Assembly (NCBI GenBank): GCA_934293375.1
Contig: CAKQYS010000011.1
Location: 1-63,856, forward strand
Source: an uncultured Lachnospiraceae bacterium
GTDB taxonomy: Bacteria > Bacillota > Clostridia > Lachnospirales > Lachnospiraceae
Length of the DNA stretch: 63,856 nucleotides
Reading direction: 5' to 3'
The notes beneath the pieces were generated by a model, which was not told the origin of the DNA, did no database searches, and saw nothing but the letters and a program-made list of their open reading frames with translations. The translations under genes and the position numbers were made by a program. Positions 51,704 to 61,685 of the stretch are shown here, piece after piece; within the stretch, counting starts at the first letter, position 1, and each line of letters starts with the position of its first letter.

Positions 51704-52480
51704 TCATTTCCAGGAGACTTTTTTCACGCCTGTAGGCATGCTGATATAGGACCGATTATCTGCCGGTTGGTCACTTACTGCATAGACACGGATATAGGTA
51801 TAGTTGCCGGATAGTTCAGAGAATGCAATCTGTAGGAACTGTTTGCGGTCCTTTACCGTGTTATTATATCGGATGTAATAATTTTCGCTATCCCAGTATA
51901 GTGGATGCAGTCTGGTATAAGGAAAACTCTTTAGCCTGGAACATTCTACCATATATCCGGTTGCATTTGCAGGAAGTGTAAGTTCTAAATCAATACAGGC
52001 ATCCGATCGATTTAGGGAAGTTTTGACCTTTGGGCGGGCAAGCTTTTTAATAACAGGTGCTTTTGCGGCTGGTGTTGATCGTGGAGCAATCTTTAAGATC
52101 TCGGAGACTTTGCTTACGCGAGGAAATCCTGTCTGACGGGGATAAATGTTGTAAGCACGGACATAGTAAGTTTTTGCAGGATCGGGAAAGTACAGATTGA
52201 CTTTTGTTACGGTACCTGTATAAATATCTGCATAGTAATCCGTGCCGCGATATAGAGGGTAGACCTTTTTGTGCTGGAAGCTTCGGGTGGTATCCCATTC
52301 GATCATATATTGTGGTGCTTGTGTATCTACATGAATGATGCCGTATTCATCTGTATTGGCTGATAATGCCGGCGGAACGGTTTTCGTTATCTTTTGGGCA
52401 TGACATATCATGGGAGAAAACAATGTCAGAAAACAGCCAATCAGTAGTACTAACCATATTTTTTTTTGAAGATGAATCAT
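51704..52480 (-). CDS. Secreted protein with fibronectin III-like domains
   Basis: 258 residues with a signal peptide (about 1-28, ending FSPMICHA). Two similar beta modules follow: YMIEWDTTRSFQHKKVYPLY...KTYYVRAYNIYP (about 57-125) and YMVECSRLKSFPYTRLHPLY...YTYIRVYAVS (about 178-245), with a Pro/Lys linker between them. The paired wording shows internal duplication. No catalytic site, no sortase motif. Probably an extracellular binding protein. GGAGG precedes the ATG. It lies between tRNA-Gly and the GGDEF gene on the same strand. Confidence 0.75.
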   Translation of the reverse strand: MIHLQKKIWLVLLIGCFLTLFSPMICHAQKITKTVPPALSANTDEYGIIHVDTQAPQYMIEWDTTRSFQHKKVYPLYRGTDYYADIYTGTVTKVNLYFPDPAKTYYVRAYNIYPRQTGFPRVSKVSEILKIAPRSTPAAKAPVIKKLARPKVKTSLNRSDACIDLELTLPANATGYMVECSRLKSFPYTRLHPLYWDSENYYIRYNNTVKDRKQFLQIAFSELSGNYTYIRVYAVSDQPADNRSYISMPTGVKKVSWK

Positions 52481-52787
52481 AGAATTCCTCCGTTCTTATT
52501 AGTATAGGTGCATAGTATATGCATTGTTTGGGAAATGTGATGTAAATAATCACATGCCGGATTACGGCAGAATATTTATCGATAAATAGATGAATATCTC
52601 GCTTTGTGATCTGCACAGGAGATGTGTGCCGCATATCAATGCGGCAGACCGGTCCACATCTCTTCCAATACAAAGGAGATATTATGATGATAGTATATCA
52701 TGCATGAATTGAAAAAACAATACTATGATATGAAATGGTATAAATAGTATATTCGGTATATTCGGTATATCTGTGATGAAAAGTAAT
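52481..52787. other. Intergenic region with a nested hairpin
   Basis: About 300 bases without a gene. At about 52619-52665, GAGATGTG and CACATCTC enclose a second perfect hairpin TGCCGCAT-ATCA-ATGCGGCA. There is no T run, so it is not a standard terminator. It could be a processing signal or a small structured RNA between the GGDEF gene and the secreted-protein gene. Confidence 0.5.
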
Positions 52788-55094
52788 CTAATTCTTAAGA
52801 ACAGATATCCGCTTATATTTTTTGTTGACATATAGTGCGGTGTCAGCTTCTGACATGACATCTTCAATGGAGATATCAGGACTGCAGATAAATTCAGATA
52901 TGCCAATGCTGATATCGATATAATACGGTTTGCCTGAAGTCTGATTGAGCTGATCAGAGTTGACGGCCAAATTGTTATGTAGTTGTTCAATATAGGTATC
53001 GGAGGTTACAAATGCGAAAGCAATAAATTCATCACCACCGATCCGGCCAAGGATATCGTCAGGCTGAAAACTTGCGCGCAGTGTATTGGCGATGGATTTT
53101 AATGCATAGTCTCCGTTTTTATGTCCGAATTTGTCATTGACCAGTTTTAGATTATCCATATCTGCATAGCAGATGATCGCTTTTTTGCCGGTGTTGGTGG
53201 CAGCAGTGATCAGCTGGGTTGCAAGCTCCATAAATCCACGCCGGTTATAAAGACCGGTCAGTTCATCGGATACGGATAAGTGGTTTAGCTGATTGTTTTT
53301 GTTATGGATCTCCTGCAGACTGAGCATAAGCTGTTTGTGTGTGGACATCTGATCTTTGATAAGATTCAGAAATTTAAGTGCCGTTCCAAGCTGTAAATCA
53401 GCAGAATAAATGTGGTGGAACTTGTTGATAGGGATTTCACATACAAACAGACCATGTTGTTGTTCATTTGTAAAAATTGGATTCACAATAAATGTACAGC
53501 GGCGGTTCTTTGGTGTGTAAGGATTGTCAAAGATGTCTACAGATCTGACCCTCTGGTTTTGCAGTACAACAGAGCGTGTGTCATTATCATATGCCTGAAG
53601 GATCAATTCATCAGGAATCTTCCAACTGCCATCGGCAAGCTGCAATACAGGATCATCATATAGATATATGTAGGAACTGTCAAATGATAAGCATTCGAGC
53701 TTTTCTAACAAATTAGCAAAGCAGGCATCGTTGTCTTTGCCGTAGTCAAGGGTGTCTCTTGCAATGTAGCTGGCATTCCATACCTGAACCTGATAATCCT
53801 TGCGGTCAAGATAACGCAGATTGGAATTGTGCTGGTTCATTGTCCGATACATCGTGTTTGCTGCTGAAAGAAACGCGCATTTTTTGTTATCTGAAGTAAT
53901 CATGGATAAAATAGTATTCATCATGGTGTTTAACAGATAGCTCAGCTTATCAAAGGATACATGCAACATAATATCTGATGATAACAGTGAGCGGATCTGT
54001 GTGATGATATCTTCAATAGGATATTCTGTGATACAAGGATCCAGCGTGGCTGTTATGTATGCTGATATCAGTGGGTGGATAGACTGCCGCAGTTCTGCTT
54101 CCATGTAATTATGACGATAATCAGATAAAAGCAGATCCTCCAGCTCTGTGGTAATGGCATCCGGGTCAATATGGGACGGCTCTAACTGTAGCGACTTCAA
54201 TGCGTGAAGAGAAGTGCTTGTGCAGCCGCAGGACTGTCTGGTGATAAATGAGGAGTTCAGTATACTTTGTTTTGGATGACCATTTTTTAATACTTCGATA
54301 GCCTCATATACAGCATGGTAACCAAGGTCCGGCACTGATGCATTGACTGTGGACAGATTTGGAACCAGTGCGAGCGCGATAGGAGAATCGTCATATCCGG
54401 TGACTGCGATATCTTTACCAATCTCAATACCTCTCCGCTTCAATTCGTTGTAGCCGCCCATGGCCATCTGGTCATTTGCAAATACAATGGCATCCAGATC
54501 CGGATTGCGATCCAACAGATCTCCGACAATATCCTCGCAGTATTCAGAGAAATTGCCGTGGACGATCAGGTTATCATCTACCGGCATATCGTGTGCCTGC
54601 AGGGTTTCTTTATAGATGTTCAGACGATCGATCGCATCGGCGTTAAATTCCCTTCCGCTGACGAAACCGATCCTCTTTTTGTTGTGTACCGTGATCAAAT
54701 GCTCGATTGCGTCGCATAGTCCGTTACGGCTGTCTACATAGAGACAATTATAGCCCGGTATTTCAATCTCTAATGTCAGAATTGGTATGCCTTTGAAATT
54801 GTTTAAAAAGGAATTGATGTCAGATTCTGACAGAAAGCTGCCGATCGTGCCGATTGAGACGATCAGTACATCGAGATTCTCAGGTGAAGCATAGTAAAAG
54901 ACGGAATTATATTGATAGTCATAATGCGCCTTGAGTGGATCATTATAGGCGGCGTTGATGTACATACCCGGAAAAATATACAGGTTAGCATCAAGCTCTT
55001 TTACAGCATAATCTACACCTTTACATATGTCATATGCGTAGTCATTGTCAAGATGGCAAATAAATAGTCCGATATTAAGTCTTCCGTTTGTCAT
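52788..55094 (-). CDS. LacI-type ligand sensor fused to GGDEF diguanylate cyclase
   Basis: 768 residues, no signal peptide and no membrane span. Residues about 5-290 are a LacI/periplasmic-binding-like domain without the usual helix-turn-helix (NIGLFICHLDNDYAYDICKG, KRIGFVSGREFNADAIDRL, AIVFANDQMAMGGYNELKRR, DIAVTGYDDSPIAL). A helical region with a possible GAF-like segment spans about 300-590. The GGDEF domain follows (about 600-765) with DELTGLYNRRGF, YADMDNLKLVNDKFGHKNGD and the active-site RIGGDEF (686-690). The inhibitory I-site would be QPDD rather than RxxD, so product inhibition may be absent. It likely makes cyclic di-GMP when a small ligand binds in the cytoplasm. AAGGGG before the ATG. 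Confidence 0.9.
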   Translation of the reverse strand: MTNGRLNIGLFICHLDNDYAYDICKGVDYAVKELDANLYIFPGMYINAAYNDPLKAHYDYQYNSVFYYASPENLDVLIVSIGTIGSFLSESDINSFLNNFKGIPILTLEIEIPGYNCLYVDSRNGLCDAIEHLITVHNKKRIGFVSGREFNADAIDRLNIYKETLQAHDMPVDDNLIVHGNFSEYCEDIVGDLLDRNPDLDAIVFANDQMAMGGYNELKRRGIEIGKDIAVTGYDDSPIALALVPNLSTVNASVPDLGYHAVYEAIEVLKNGHPKQSILNSSFITRQSCGCTSTSLHALKSLQLEPSHIDPDAITTELEDLLLSDYRHNYMEAELRQSIHPLISAYITATLDPCITEYPIEDIITQIRSLLSSDIMLHVSFDKLSYLLNTMMNTILSMITSDNKKCAFLSAANTMYRTMNQHNSNLRYLDRKDYQVQVWNASYIARDTLDYGKDNDACFANLLEKLECLSFDSSYIYLYDDPVLQLADGSWKIPDELILQAYDNDTRSVVLQNQRVRSVDIFDNPYTPKNRRCTFIVNPIFTNEQQHGLFVCEIPINKFHHIYSADLQLGTALKFLNLIKDQMSTHKQLMLSLQEIHNKNNQLNHLSVSDELTGLYNRRGFMELATQLITAATNTGKKAIICYADMDNLKLVNDKFGHKNGDYALKSIANTLRASFQPDDILGRIGGDEFIAFAFVTSDTYIEQLHNNLAVNSDQLNQTSGKPYYIDISIGISEFICSPDISIEDVMSEADTALYVNKKYKRISVLKN

Positions 55095-55209
55095 TCAGGT
55101 TCCCCTTCCCAAAAACATTCTTCAACTGGCAAATGCCGTACAATACATTATTTATATATTATAACACTATCATGGTAGACTGACAAATGCAATTTGTTCG
55201 TTTCATTGC

Positions 55210-55238
55210 TTTACAACGAGGTTAAAATCTCTTATAAT
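55210..55238 (+). promoter_or_regulatory. Promoter of the purM-purN-purD operon
   Basis: TTTACA, a 17-base spacer and TATAAT. The leader of about 70 bases holds a small hairpin CGGGT-GGAAG-ACCCG (55255-55269). I see no purine riboswitch consensus. Confidence 0.7.
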
Positions 55239-55310
55239 AAAACAGATTGAAACGGGTGGAAGACCCGGAACCAAGAAGCTATCACACATGTGAACGGAGG
55301 ATAAGAAGAC

Positions 55311-56336
55311 ATGGATTACAAGAAGGCAGGCGTAGATATCGAAGCGGGTTATCAGTCAGTAGAGCTGATGAAGAAGTATGTAAAGAAAACGATGCGCGAG
55401 GAGGTACTCGGTGGTCTCGGAGGCTTTTCGGGGGCATTCTCTCTGGCAAAGATAAAGGAAATGGATGAACCGGTGCTGTTATCGGGTACAGATGGCTGTG
55501 GCACCAAGGTAAAGCTTGCTATGATCATGGACAAGCATGATACGATTGGAATAGATGCGGTAGCAATGTGTGTAAACGATATTGCCTGTGCAGGCGGAGA
55601 ACCGTTGTTCTTCCTGGATTATATCGCATGTGGCAAGAATTATCCTGAAAAGATTGCAACGATCGTCAGTGGCGTGGCAGAAGGATGCGTACAGTCTGAT
55701 GCAGCACTTATTGGTGGAGAGACAGCTGAACATCCGGGTTTAATGCCTGAGGATGAATATGATCTGGCTGGATTTGCGGTCGGTGTTGTGGATAAGAAGG
55801 ATCTGATTACGGGAGAGACGATCAAGCCTGGAGATACATTGATCGGCATTGCGTCATCCGGGGTACACAGCAATGGCTTTTCTCTGGTCAGAAAGGTGTT
55901 CGATATGACAAAAGAGTCGCTGGATACATATTATGACGAACTCGGCAAAACACTTGGTGAGGTATTGCTTGCACCGACCAGAATCTATGTAAAGGCACTT
56001 CGCAGTGTGAAGGAATCAGGCATTACGATCAAGGGCTGCAGCCATATTACAGGTGGTGGCTTCTATGAGAATATTCCGAGAATGCTTCCGGATGGTATCC
56101 GGGCCGTTGTGAAGAAGGATGCATATGAGGTGCCTGCAATCTTTAAGTTAATGGTAGCGAAGGGCGACATTGCAGAAGAAATGATGTATAACACATTCAA
56201 TATGGGTGTAGGCATGGTGCTTGCTGTAGATCCTGCGGACGCAGATAAGACGATTGCAGCAATAGAGGCAGCCGGGGACAAGGCATTTGTTCTTGGACAG
56301 GTAGAAGCAGGAGAAAAGGGAGTTACATTATGTTAA
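55311..56336 (+). CDS. purM: Phosphoribosylformylglycinamidine cyclo-ligase (AIR synthetase)
   Basis: 341 residues of the PurM/SelD ATP-binding fold: YKKAGVDIEAGYQSVELMKK, GTDGCGTKVKLAMIMDKHDT, GIDAVAMCVNDIACAGGEPL, GGETAEHPGLMPEDEYDLAGF and GCSHITGGGFYENIPRML. It closes the imidazole ring in purine synthesis. GGAGG before the ATG. First gene of a pur operon; its last 7 bases overlap purN. Confidence 0.97.
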   Translation: MDYKKAGVDIEAGYQSVELMKKYVKKTMREEVLGGLGGFSGAFSLAKIKEMDEPVLLSGTDGCGTKVKLAMIMDKHDTIGIDAVAMCVNDIACAGGEPLFFLDYIACGKNYPEKIATIVSGVAEGCVQSDAALIGGETAEHPGLMPEDEYDLAGFAVGVVDKKDLITGETIKPGDTLIGIASSGVHSNGFSLVRKVFDMTKESLDTYYDELGKTLGEVLLAPTRIYVKALRSVKESGITIKGCSHITGGGFYENIPRMLPDGIRAVVKKDAYEVPAIFKLMVAKGDIAEEMMYNTFNMGVGMVLAVDPADADKTIAAIEAAGDKAFVLGQVEAGEKGVTLC

Positions 56337-56959
56337 GAGTAGTGATCCTGGTTTCCGGCGGTGGTACAAATCTACAGGCGATCATTGATGGAGTGCATGC
56401 CGGAAAGATTCGGAATACAGAGCTGGTTGGAGTCATCAGCAATAACAAAAATGCATATGCACTGGAGCGTGCTGCAAATGCAGGTATTGCGGCAGAGGCA
56501 TTGTCACCAAAGGATTTTGCGGACAGAGCCGCATTTAATGATGCTCTGCTTGCACATATTGATGCATATACTCCGGATCTGATCGTTCTGGCCGGTTTTT
56601 TGGTTACCGTGCCGGAGAAGGTGATCGAGCGGTATGAGAACCGGATCATCAATATTCATCCATCTTTAATCCCGTCATTTTGTGGAGTCGGGTATTATGG
56701 TCTGAAGGTGCACGAGGCGGCACTAAACAGAGGTGTGAAGGTATCGGGTGCAACCGTACATTTTGTGGATAAGGGGACGGACACAGGACCTATTATCATG
56801 CAGAAAGCAGTAGCGGTTCAGCCTGATGATACACCAAAGATTTTGCAGCAGAGAATTATGGAGCAGGCAGAATGGATTCTGCTTCCGCAGGTGATCGATG
56901 CGATTGCTGCGGGCAGAGTGTCAGTAGTGGACGGACATGCTATCGTAAAAGATAACTAA
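56330..56959 (+). CDS. purN: Phosphoribosylglycinamide formyltransferase
   Basis: 209 residues. VVILVSGGGTNLQAIID at the start, GVISNNKNAYALERA, LIVLAGFLVTVPEKV, NIHPSLIPSFCGVGYYG with the catalytic Asn-His, and GATVHFVDKGTDTGPIIMQ with the conserved Asp. It formylates GAR using formyl-tetrahydrofolate. The gene overlaps purM by 7 bases, implying coupled translation. Confidence 0.96.
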   Translation: MLRVVILVSGGGTNLQAIIDGVHAGKIRNTELVGVISNNKNAYALERAANAGIAAEALSPKDFADRAAFNDALLAHIDAYTPDLIVLAGFLVTVPEKVIERYENRIINIHPSLIPSFCGVGYYGLKVHEAALNRGVKVSGATVHFVDKGTDTGPIIMQKAVAVQPDDTPKILQQRIMEQAEWILLPQVIDAIAAGRVSVVDGHAIVKDN

Positions 56960-56991
56960 GAAGCAGCTTGAAATAAGGAGGATATTACATA

Positions 56992-58263
56992 ATGAAAGTT
57001 TTAGTAGTAGGTAGTGGTGGCAGAGAGCATGCGATCGTAACAAGTATTGCAAAGAGCAAGAGAGCGTCTAAGATTTATTGTGCTCCGGGAAATGCCGGCA
57101 TTGCGAAGCTGGCAGAATGTGTGGATATCGGGGTCATGGAATTCGATAAGCTGGTTGCTTTTGCAAAAGAAAAAGAAATAGATCTAACGGTGGTAGCACC
57201 GGATGATCCATTGGTAGCAGGTGCGGTGGATGCATTTGAAGCCGCAGGACTTCGGGCATTTGGACCTCGGGCCAATGCGGCGATCATTGAGGGGTCGAAG
57301 GCATTCTCTAAAGACCTTATGAAGAAGTATAACATCCCTACTGCTGCATATGAGACATTTGACGATGCAGATGCGGCGCTGGCTTATCTTGAAACTGCAA
57401 AATTCCCAATTGTTCTTAAGGCTGATGGATTGGCTCTTGGCAAGGGAGTACTGATCTGTAATACACTTGAAGATGCCAAGGCTGGTGTGAAGGAGATCAT
57501 GCTGGATAAGCATTTTGGTAATGCCGGCAATAAGATGGTAATTGAAGAATTCATGACAGGTCGTGAAGTATCCGTGTTAGCATTTTCCGATGGCAAGACG
57601 ATCAAGACAATGACATCAGCACAGGATCATAAGCGTGCACAGGATGGAGATCAGGGCTTGAATACCGGTGGTATGGGAACATTTTCTCCAAGTCCGTTTT
57701 ACACAGATGAGATTGCAGCATTTTGCCAGAAGGAAGTATATCAGAAGACAATAGATGCAATGGCTGCAGAGGGCAGGCCTTTTGTCGGCGTTTTGTTTAC
57801 AGGACTGATGATGACAGAGAATGGAACAAAAGTATTAGAGTTTAATGCCAGATTCGGTGATCCGGAGGCACAGGTGGTTCTTCCGAGAATGAAGAATGAT
57901 ATTATTGATGTGTTTGAAGCATGTATTGATGGCACTTTGGATCAGATCGATCTTCAGTTTGAAGAGAATGCTGCAGTATGTGTTGTGCTTGCATCAGATG
58001 GATACCCTGTCAGCTATGAGAAGGGATTTGAGATTACCGGGCTTGATGCATTTGATGATAAGGATGGCTATTATGCCTTTCATGCAGGTACCAAATTTGC
58101 TGATGGCAAGATCGTGACAAATGGAGGTCGTGTTCTTGGAATTACAGCGAAGGGCGATACTTTGTTAGAGGCGCGTGCAAATGCATACAAGGCAACAGAA
58201 TGGGTACAGTTCGAGAATAAGTATATGCGGCATGATATTGGAAAGGCCATTGATCAGGCATAG
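56992..58263 (+). CDS. purD: Phosphoribosylamine--glycine ligase
   Basis: 423-residue ATP-grasp enzyme that forms GAR. VLVVGSGGREHAIVTSIAKS opens the N domain; the ATP-grasp part shows FPIVLKADGLALGKGVLIC, EEFMTGREVSVLAFSDGKT, QDHKRAQDGDQGLNTGGMG and LEFNARFGDPEAQVVLPRM. Full length. GGAGG before the ATG, 32 bases after purN. A hairpin CGGAAGG/CCTTCCG (58287-58314) without a T run follows. Confidence 0.97.
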   Translation: MKVLVVGSGGREHAIVTSIAKSKRASKIYCAPGNAGIAKLAECVDIGVMEFDKLVAFAKEKEIDLTVVAPDDPLVAGAVDAFEAAGLRAFGPRANAAIIEGSKAFSKDLMKKYNIPTAAYETFDDADAALAYLETAKFPIVLKADGLALGKGVLICNTLEDAKAGVKEIMLDKHFGNAGNKMVIEEFMTGREVSVLAFSDGKTIKTMTSAQDHKRAQDGDQGLNTGGMGTFSPSPFYTDEIAAFCQKEVYQKTIDAMAAEGRPFVGVLFTGLMMTENGTKVLEFNARFGDPEAQVVLPRMKNDIIDVFEACIDGTLDQIDLQFEENAAVCVVLASDGYPVSYEKGFEITGLDAFDDKDGYYAFHAGTKFADGKIVTNGGRVLGITAKGDTLLEARANAYKATEWVQFENKYMRHDIGKAIDQA

Positions 58264-58338
58264 CGTATGATCGAATCAGGATAAATGCGGAAGGGTGTCT
58301 TGGGCATCCTTCCGTCTGCTATGAAAGAGAGGTGAAAT

Positions 58339-59187
58339 ATGGGAAAAAAAGTATGTTTGATAGACTATGAAAATACGGCATTGGCCGGGCTGGATGGATT
58401 AGAGAATCTTGAGGCGGGAGATTGTGTCCGCATTATCTGTTCTAATGAGAGCATTGGTAACACATTGTTGCATATTCTTTCTGTTTACAGAGATAGAGAT
58501 ATCAGTGTAGAGGTAGAGTATATGACACAGCGTGGACCTAACGCATTGGATTTCCGGATCTCTTGTGATCTTGGTTTTTTTATTGCGCAGGGTGATGTGG
58601 AACAGATTTATGTGGTCTCCAAAGATAAAGGTTATTTACATGCAATATCAGAAGCATCAGCTTTGAATTCTGATGTATTGATTGTATGTGGAGTGTCGAT
58701 CCGTGATGCACTGTTCAAAGTAAATCACGATATGACACAGCTTCCGATAGAGGATTTTATCAAGCCGTGTAAGGAGGCGGCACAGACGGATGCTGATCTG
58801 CATATGGAGTGGCAGCAGACACGGACTGTGAAAAATACCGCCGATAAAACAGCGAAGGCTCTCAAGATCATCAAGGAGAAAATACCCGGCACTGCCAAGA
58901 ATAAGGAGCAGGCGAAAGGGAATACTAAGTCGAAGCCGGTGCAGCCGGCTGTGGATCTTACCGGAAAGCTGACCAATGCCCAGCGCAAACAGATGCAGAA
59001 ACAGGTGAGCAGCTATATTCGTCAGACAACACAGATTGAGGTGAAGTATGCAGATCATATTGCTGCATTGGTTGTGAAAGAAAATGCGGTGATGGATTTT
59101 AGAAAGGCTGCCAAAAAGGTATTAGGTAAGAGGTATGATAAGCATGAAGCAGAGGCTGTGAATGTATATCTGCATTTTAAAAAATAA
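58339..59187 (+). CDS. PIN/NYN-like nuclease-type protein with basic tail
   Basis: 282 residues. The N-terminal 145 residues are a PIN-like fold of NYN type: VCLIDYENTAL with Asp9/Glu11/Asn12, NALDFRISCDLGF with conserved Asp residues, YVVSKDKGYLHAI and CGVSIRDALF. These Asp residues could bind metal for RNA cleavage. Residues about 165-205 are a Lys/Ala/Thr-rich linker; the C-terminal 75 residues (LTNAQRKQMQKQVSSYIRQT) are helical and basic. Possibly an RNA-processing nuclease; targets unknown. GAGAGG precedes the ATG; clpC follows 26 bases later. Confidence 0.8.
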   Translation: MGKKVCLIDYENTALAGLDGLENLEAGDCVRIICSNESIGNTLLHILSVYRDRDISVEVEYMTQRGPNALDFRISCDLGFFIAQGDVEQIYVVSKDKGYLHAISEASALNSDVLIVCGVSIRDALFKVNHDMTQLPIEDFIKPCKEAAQTDADLHMEWQQTRTVKNTADKTAKALKIIKEKIPGTAKNKEQAKGNTKSKPVQPAVDLTGKLTNAQRKQMQKQVSSYIRQTTQIEVKYADHIAALVVKENAVMDFRKAAKKVLGKRYDKHEAEAVNVYLHFKK

Positions 59188-59213
59188 AGCCGAACGACAG
59201 GAAAGGAAGCAAA

Positions 59214-61652
59214 ATGGATTATACAAAAAGTGCTAAGAATGCGATCAAAGAAGCAAAAAAAGCTGCTGTTCGTCTGGGACATGAATATGTTGGAAGTGAA
59301 CATTTGCTTTATGGGCTTATAAAGGAAAAAATAGGCGTAGCCGGTCGTGTTCTGGAAACAAATGGTCTGGATGCTGCTACAGTGGAACGCACGATAGAGC
59401 AGCTGCTGCAGGATACCGGGATTGCAGTTGTCAGTGAAAATATATATTCAAAATCCTGTATGGCAATTTTGGAGCAGAGCAAGTGGGAAGCGAAGAAGCT
59501 TGGCGCATTTGAAATTGGTACAGAACATATTCTGCTGGCAATGCTCAGAAAGGCAGACAGTGTTGCGATTCATGTAATGGTGAGTCTGGGAGCGAATCCT
59601 GAACGCATATTGGCAGATCTGAATGAAGTGGTATCTTCTGATCAGCCACATGAGCAGACGGGAAAGCAGAAGAATAAGAAAAAAAAGAAATCCGGGACGC
59701 CGATTCTGGATCAGTTCTGCAGAGATCTGACGGCACAGGCGAGAACGGGCAAGCTGGATCCGGTGATTGGGCGTACAGTGGAGATGCAGCGTGTGATGCA
59801 GATTTTATCTAGGCGAATGAAAAATAATCCGTGCCTGATCGGTGAACCTGGTGTAGGTAAGACTGCGGTTGTCGAAGGACTGGCACAACTGATCGTAGAG
59901 GATGAAGTGCCGGATACGATTCAGGGAAAGCGGATCATGGTATTAGATCTGGCGGGAATGATTGCCGGTTCGAAGTATCGTGGGGAATTCGAGGAACGCA
60001 TTAAGCGTATGATGGCGGAAGTCCGTGCGGATGGCAATATCATTTTATTTGTAGATGAGCTTCATACAATTATAGGGGCAGGGAATGCAGAAGGTGCTAT
60101 TGATGCATCTAATATATTAAAGCCTGCATTGGCACGAGGTGAACTGCAGATGATCGGTGCGACAACTGCTGAGGAATACCGCAAGTATGTATCGAAGGAT
60201 ACAGCGTTAGAACGCAGATTTCAGCCTGTTACAGTGGAGGAACCATCCAAAGAAGAGGCTTATGCGATCTTACAGGGATTAAAATATTGTTATGAACAGC
60301 ATCATGATGTGACGATTACAGATGAAGCGGTACATGCTGCCGTGGATTTGTCTGCGAGATATATCAATGACCGTTTCCTGCCGGATAAGGCGATTGACAT
60401 TATGGATGAGGCTGCATCTAAAAAGCGGATGCAGTTGTTTTCTCATACAGATCAATATATAGAAATGAAGAGAGAAAGCAAGCGTTTAAATGATGCGTTG
60501 GAAGATGCATTGGCAGCATCAGATATGAAGCTTGCATCTGAAATGAAAAAGGCACTGGAAGAGAATAATCACAAATGTGCAGAGTGGAAACAGCGCATGG
60601 ACAAGCGATCCAAACAGAAAGGCATCATGGTACAGGAAGAGGATGTGGCAGATGTTGTATCTATGTGGACAAAGATTCCGGTAAATAAACTGACACAGAA
60701 GGAATCCAAAAAGCTGCTGAATCTGGAAGATACACTGCACAAGCGTGTGATTGGACAGGATGAAGCAGTGCTGGCGGTTGCCAAAGCGGTAAAAAGAGGT
60801 CGTGTAGGGTTAAAGGATCCAAGACGACCGACCGGATCCTTTTTATTCCTTGGTCCAACGGGCGTAGGAAAGACAGAATTGTCAAAGGCATTGGCAGAGG
60901 CTGTGTTTGGGGATGAGAAGTCCATGATCAGAGTGGATATGTCGGAGTATATGGAGAAACACAGCGTATCCAAAATGATCGGTTCGCCACCGGGTTATGT
61001 GGGCTATGAAGAGGGTGGACAGTTAAGTGAAAAAGTAAGAAAACACCCGTATTCTGTCATTCTGTTTGATGAGATCGAGAAGGCACATCCGGATGTGTTT
61101 AATATGCTGCTGCAGGTACTGGATGACGGGCAGATTACAGATGCCCAGGGGCGTAAAGTTGATTTTAAGAACACTATCATCATTATGACTTCAAATGCAG
61201 GAGCACAGAGAATCATTGAACCGAAACGGCTGGGATTTAACTCTGTGGAAGATGCAGAGAAAGATCATCAGCATATGAAAGATAATGTGATGGAAGAAGT
61301 GAAAAGAATATTCAGACCGGAATTTCTGAATCGAATTGACGAAACAATCGTGTTCAGGGCTTTAACAGAGGATGATGTAAAGAAGATTACGGATCTGATG
61401 CTTAGACAGTTTACAAGCCGGGCAAAGCAGCAGTTAGATCTTACAATTCGCTATGGTGAGCCGCTTAGAACTTACATTTTCAAAAAAGGGTTTGACAAGA
61501 AATATGGAGCAAGACCACTTCGACGGGCGATCCAGACCTATGTGGAGGATGCACTGGCGCAGGAATTGCTGCTTGGGAATGTGAAGGCTGGAGATACGGT
61601 TCTGATTACAGTGAAATCGGATCAGGTTAATTTTCAGATCAAAAATATGTAA
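59214..61652 (+). CDS. clpC: ClpC-type ATP-dependent protease ATPase
   Basis: 812-residue Hsp100 unfoldase. The N domain has two Clp repeats (about 1-140, GHEYVGSEHLLYGLIKE and GAFEIGTEHILLAMLRK). AAA-1 has Walker A GEPGVGKT at 210-217 and FVDELHTIIGAG; a coiled-coil middle region covers about 410-480; AAA-2 has GPTGVGKT at 547-554, the sensor and MTSNAGAQRI, and the C-terminal D2 small domain. It feeds ClpP or works alone with adaptors. A Lys-rich linker (KQKNKKKKKS) follows the N domain. No ctsR, mcsA or mcsB is next to it. GGAAAGGAAGC before the ATG. Confidence 0.95.
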   Translation: MDYTKSAKNAIKEAKKAAVRLGHEYVGSEHLLYGLIKEKIGVAGRVLETNGLDAATVERTIEQLLQDTGIAVVSENIYSKSCMAILEQSKWEAKKLGAFEIGTEHILLAMLRKADSVAIHVMVSLGANPERILADLNEVVSSDQPHEQTGKQKNKKKKKSGTPILDQFCRDLTAQARTGKLDPVIGRTVEMQRVMQILSRRMKNNPCLIGEPGVGKTAVVEGLAQLIVEDEVPDTIQGKRIMVLDLAGMIAGSKYRGEFEERIKRMMAEVRADGNIILFVDELHTIIGAGNAEGAIDASNILKPALARGELQMIGATTAEEYRKYVSKDTALERRFQPVTVEEPSKEEAYAILQGLKYCYEQHHDVTITDEAVHAAVDLSARYINDRFLPDKAIDIMDEAASKKRMQLFSHTDQYIEMKRESKRLNDALEDALAASDMKLASEMKKALEENNHKCAEWKQRMDKRSKQKGIMVQEEDVADVVSMWTKIPVNKLTQKESKKLLNLEDTLHKRVIGQDEAVLAVAKAVKRGRVGLKDPRRPTGSFLFLGPTGVGKTELSKALAEAVFGDEKSMIRVDMSEYMEKHSVSKMIGSPPGYVGYEEGGQLSEKVRKHPYSVILFDEIEKAHPDVFNMLLQVLDDGQITDAQGRKVDFKNTIIIMTSNAGAQRIIEPKRLGFNSVEDAEKDHQHMKDNVMEEVKRIFRPEFLNRIDETIVFRALTEDDVKKITDLMLRQFTSRAKQQLDLTIRYGEPLRTYIFKKGFDKKYGARPLRRAIQTYVEDALAQELLLGNVKAGDTVLITVKSDQVNFQIKNM

Positions 61653-61685
61653 TTCATACCAATTGTCACATGTTACAAAAATATG

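Noticed and set aside
55239..55310. Purine riboswitch ahead of purM
   Set aside because: The leader is too short and lacks the conserved loop and junction bases; only a 5-bp hairpin is visible.
55247..55468. 73-residue frame overlapping the start of purM
   Set aside because: purM is clearly coding in another frame with its own ribosome site; this frame is a shadow.
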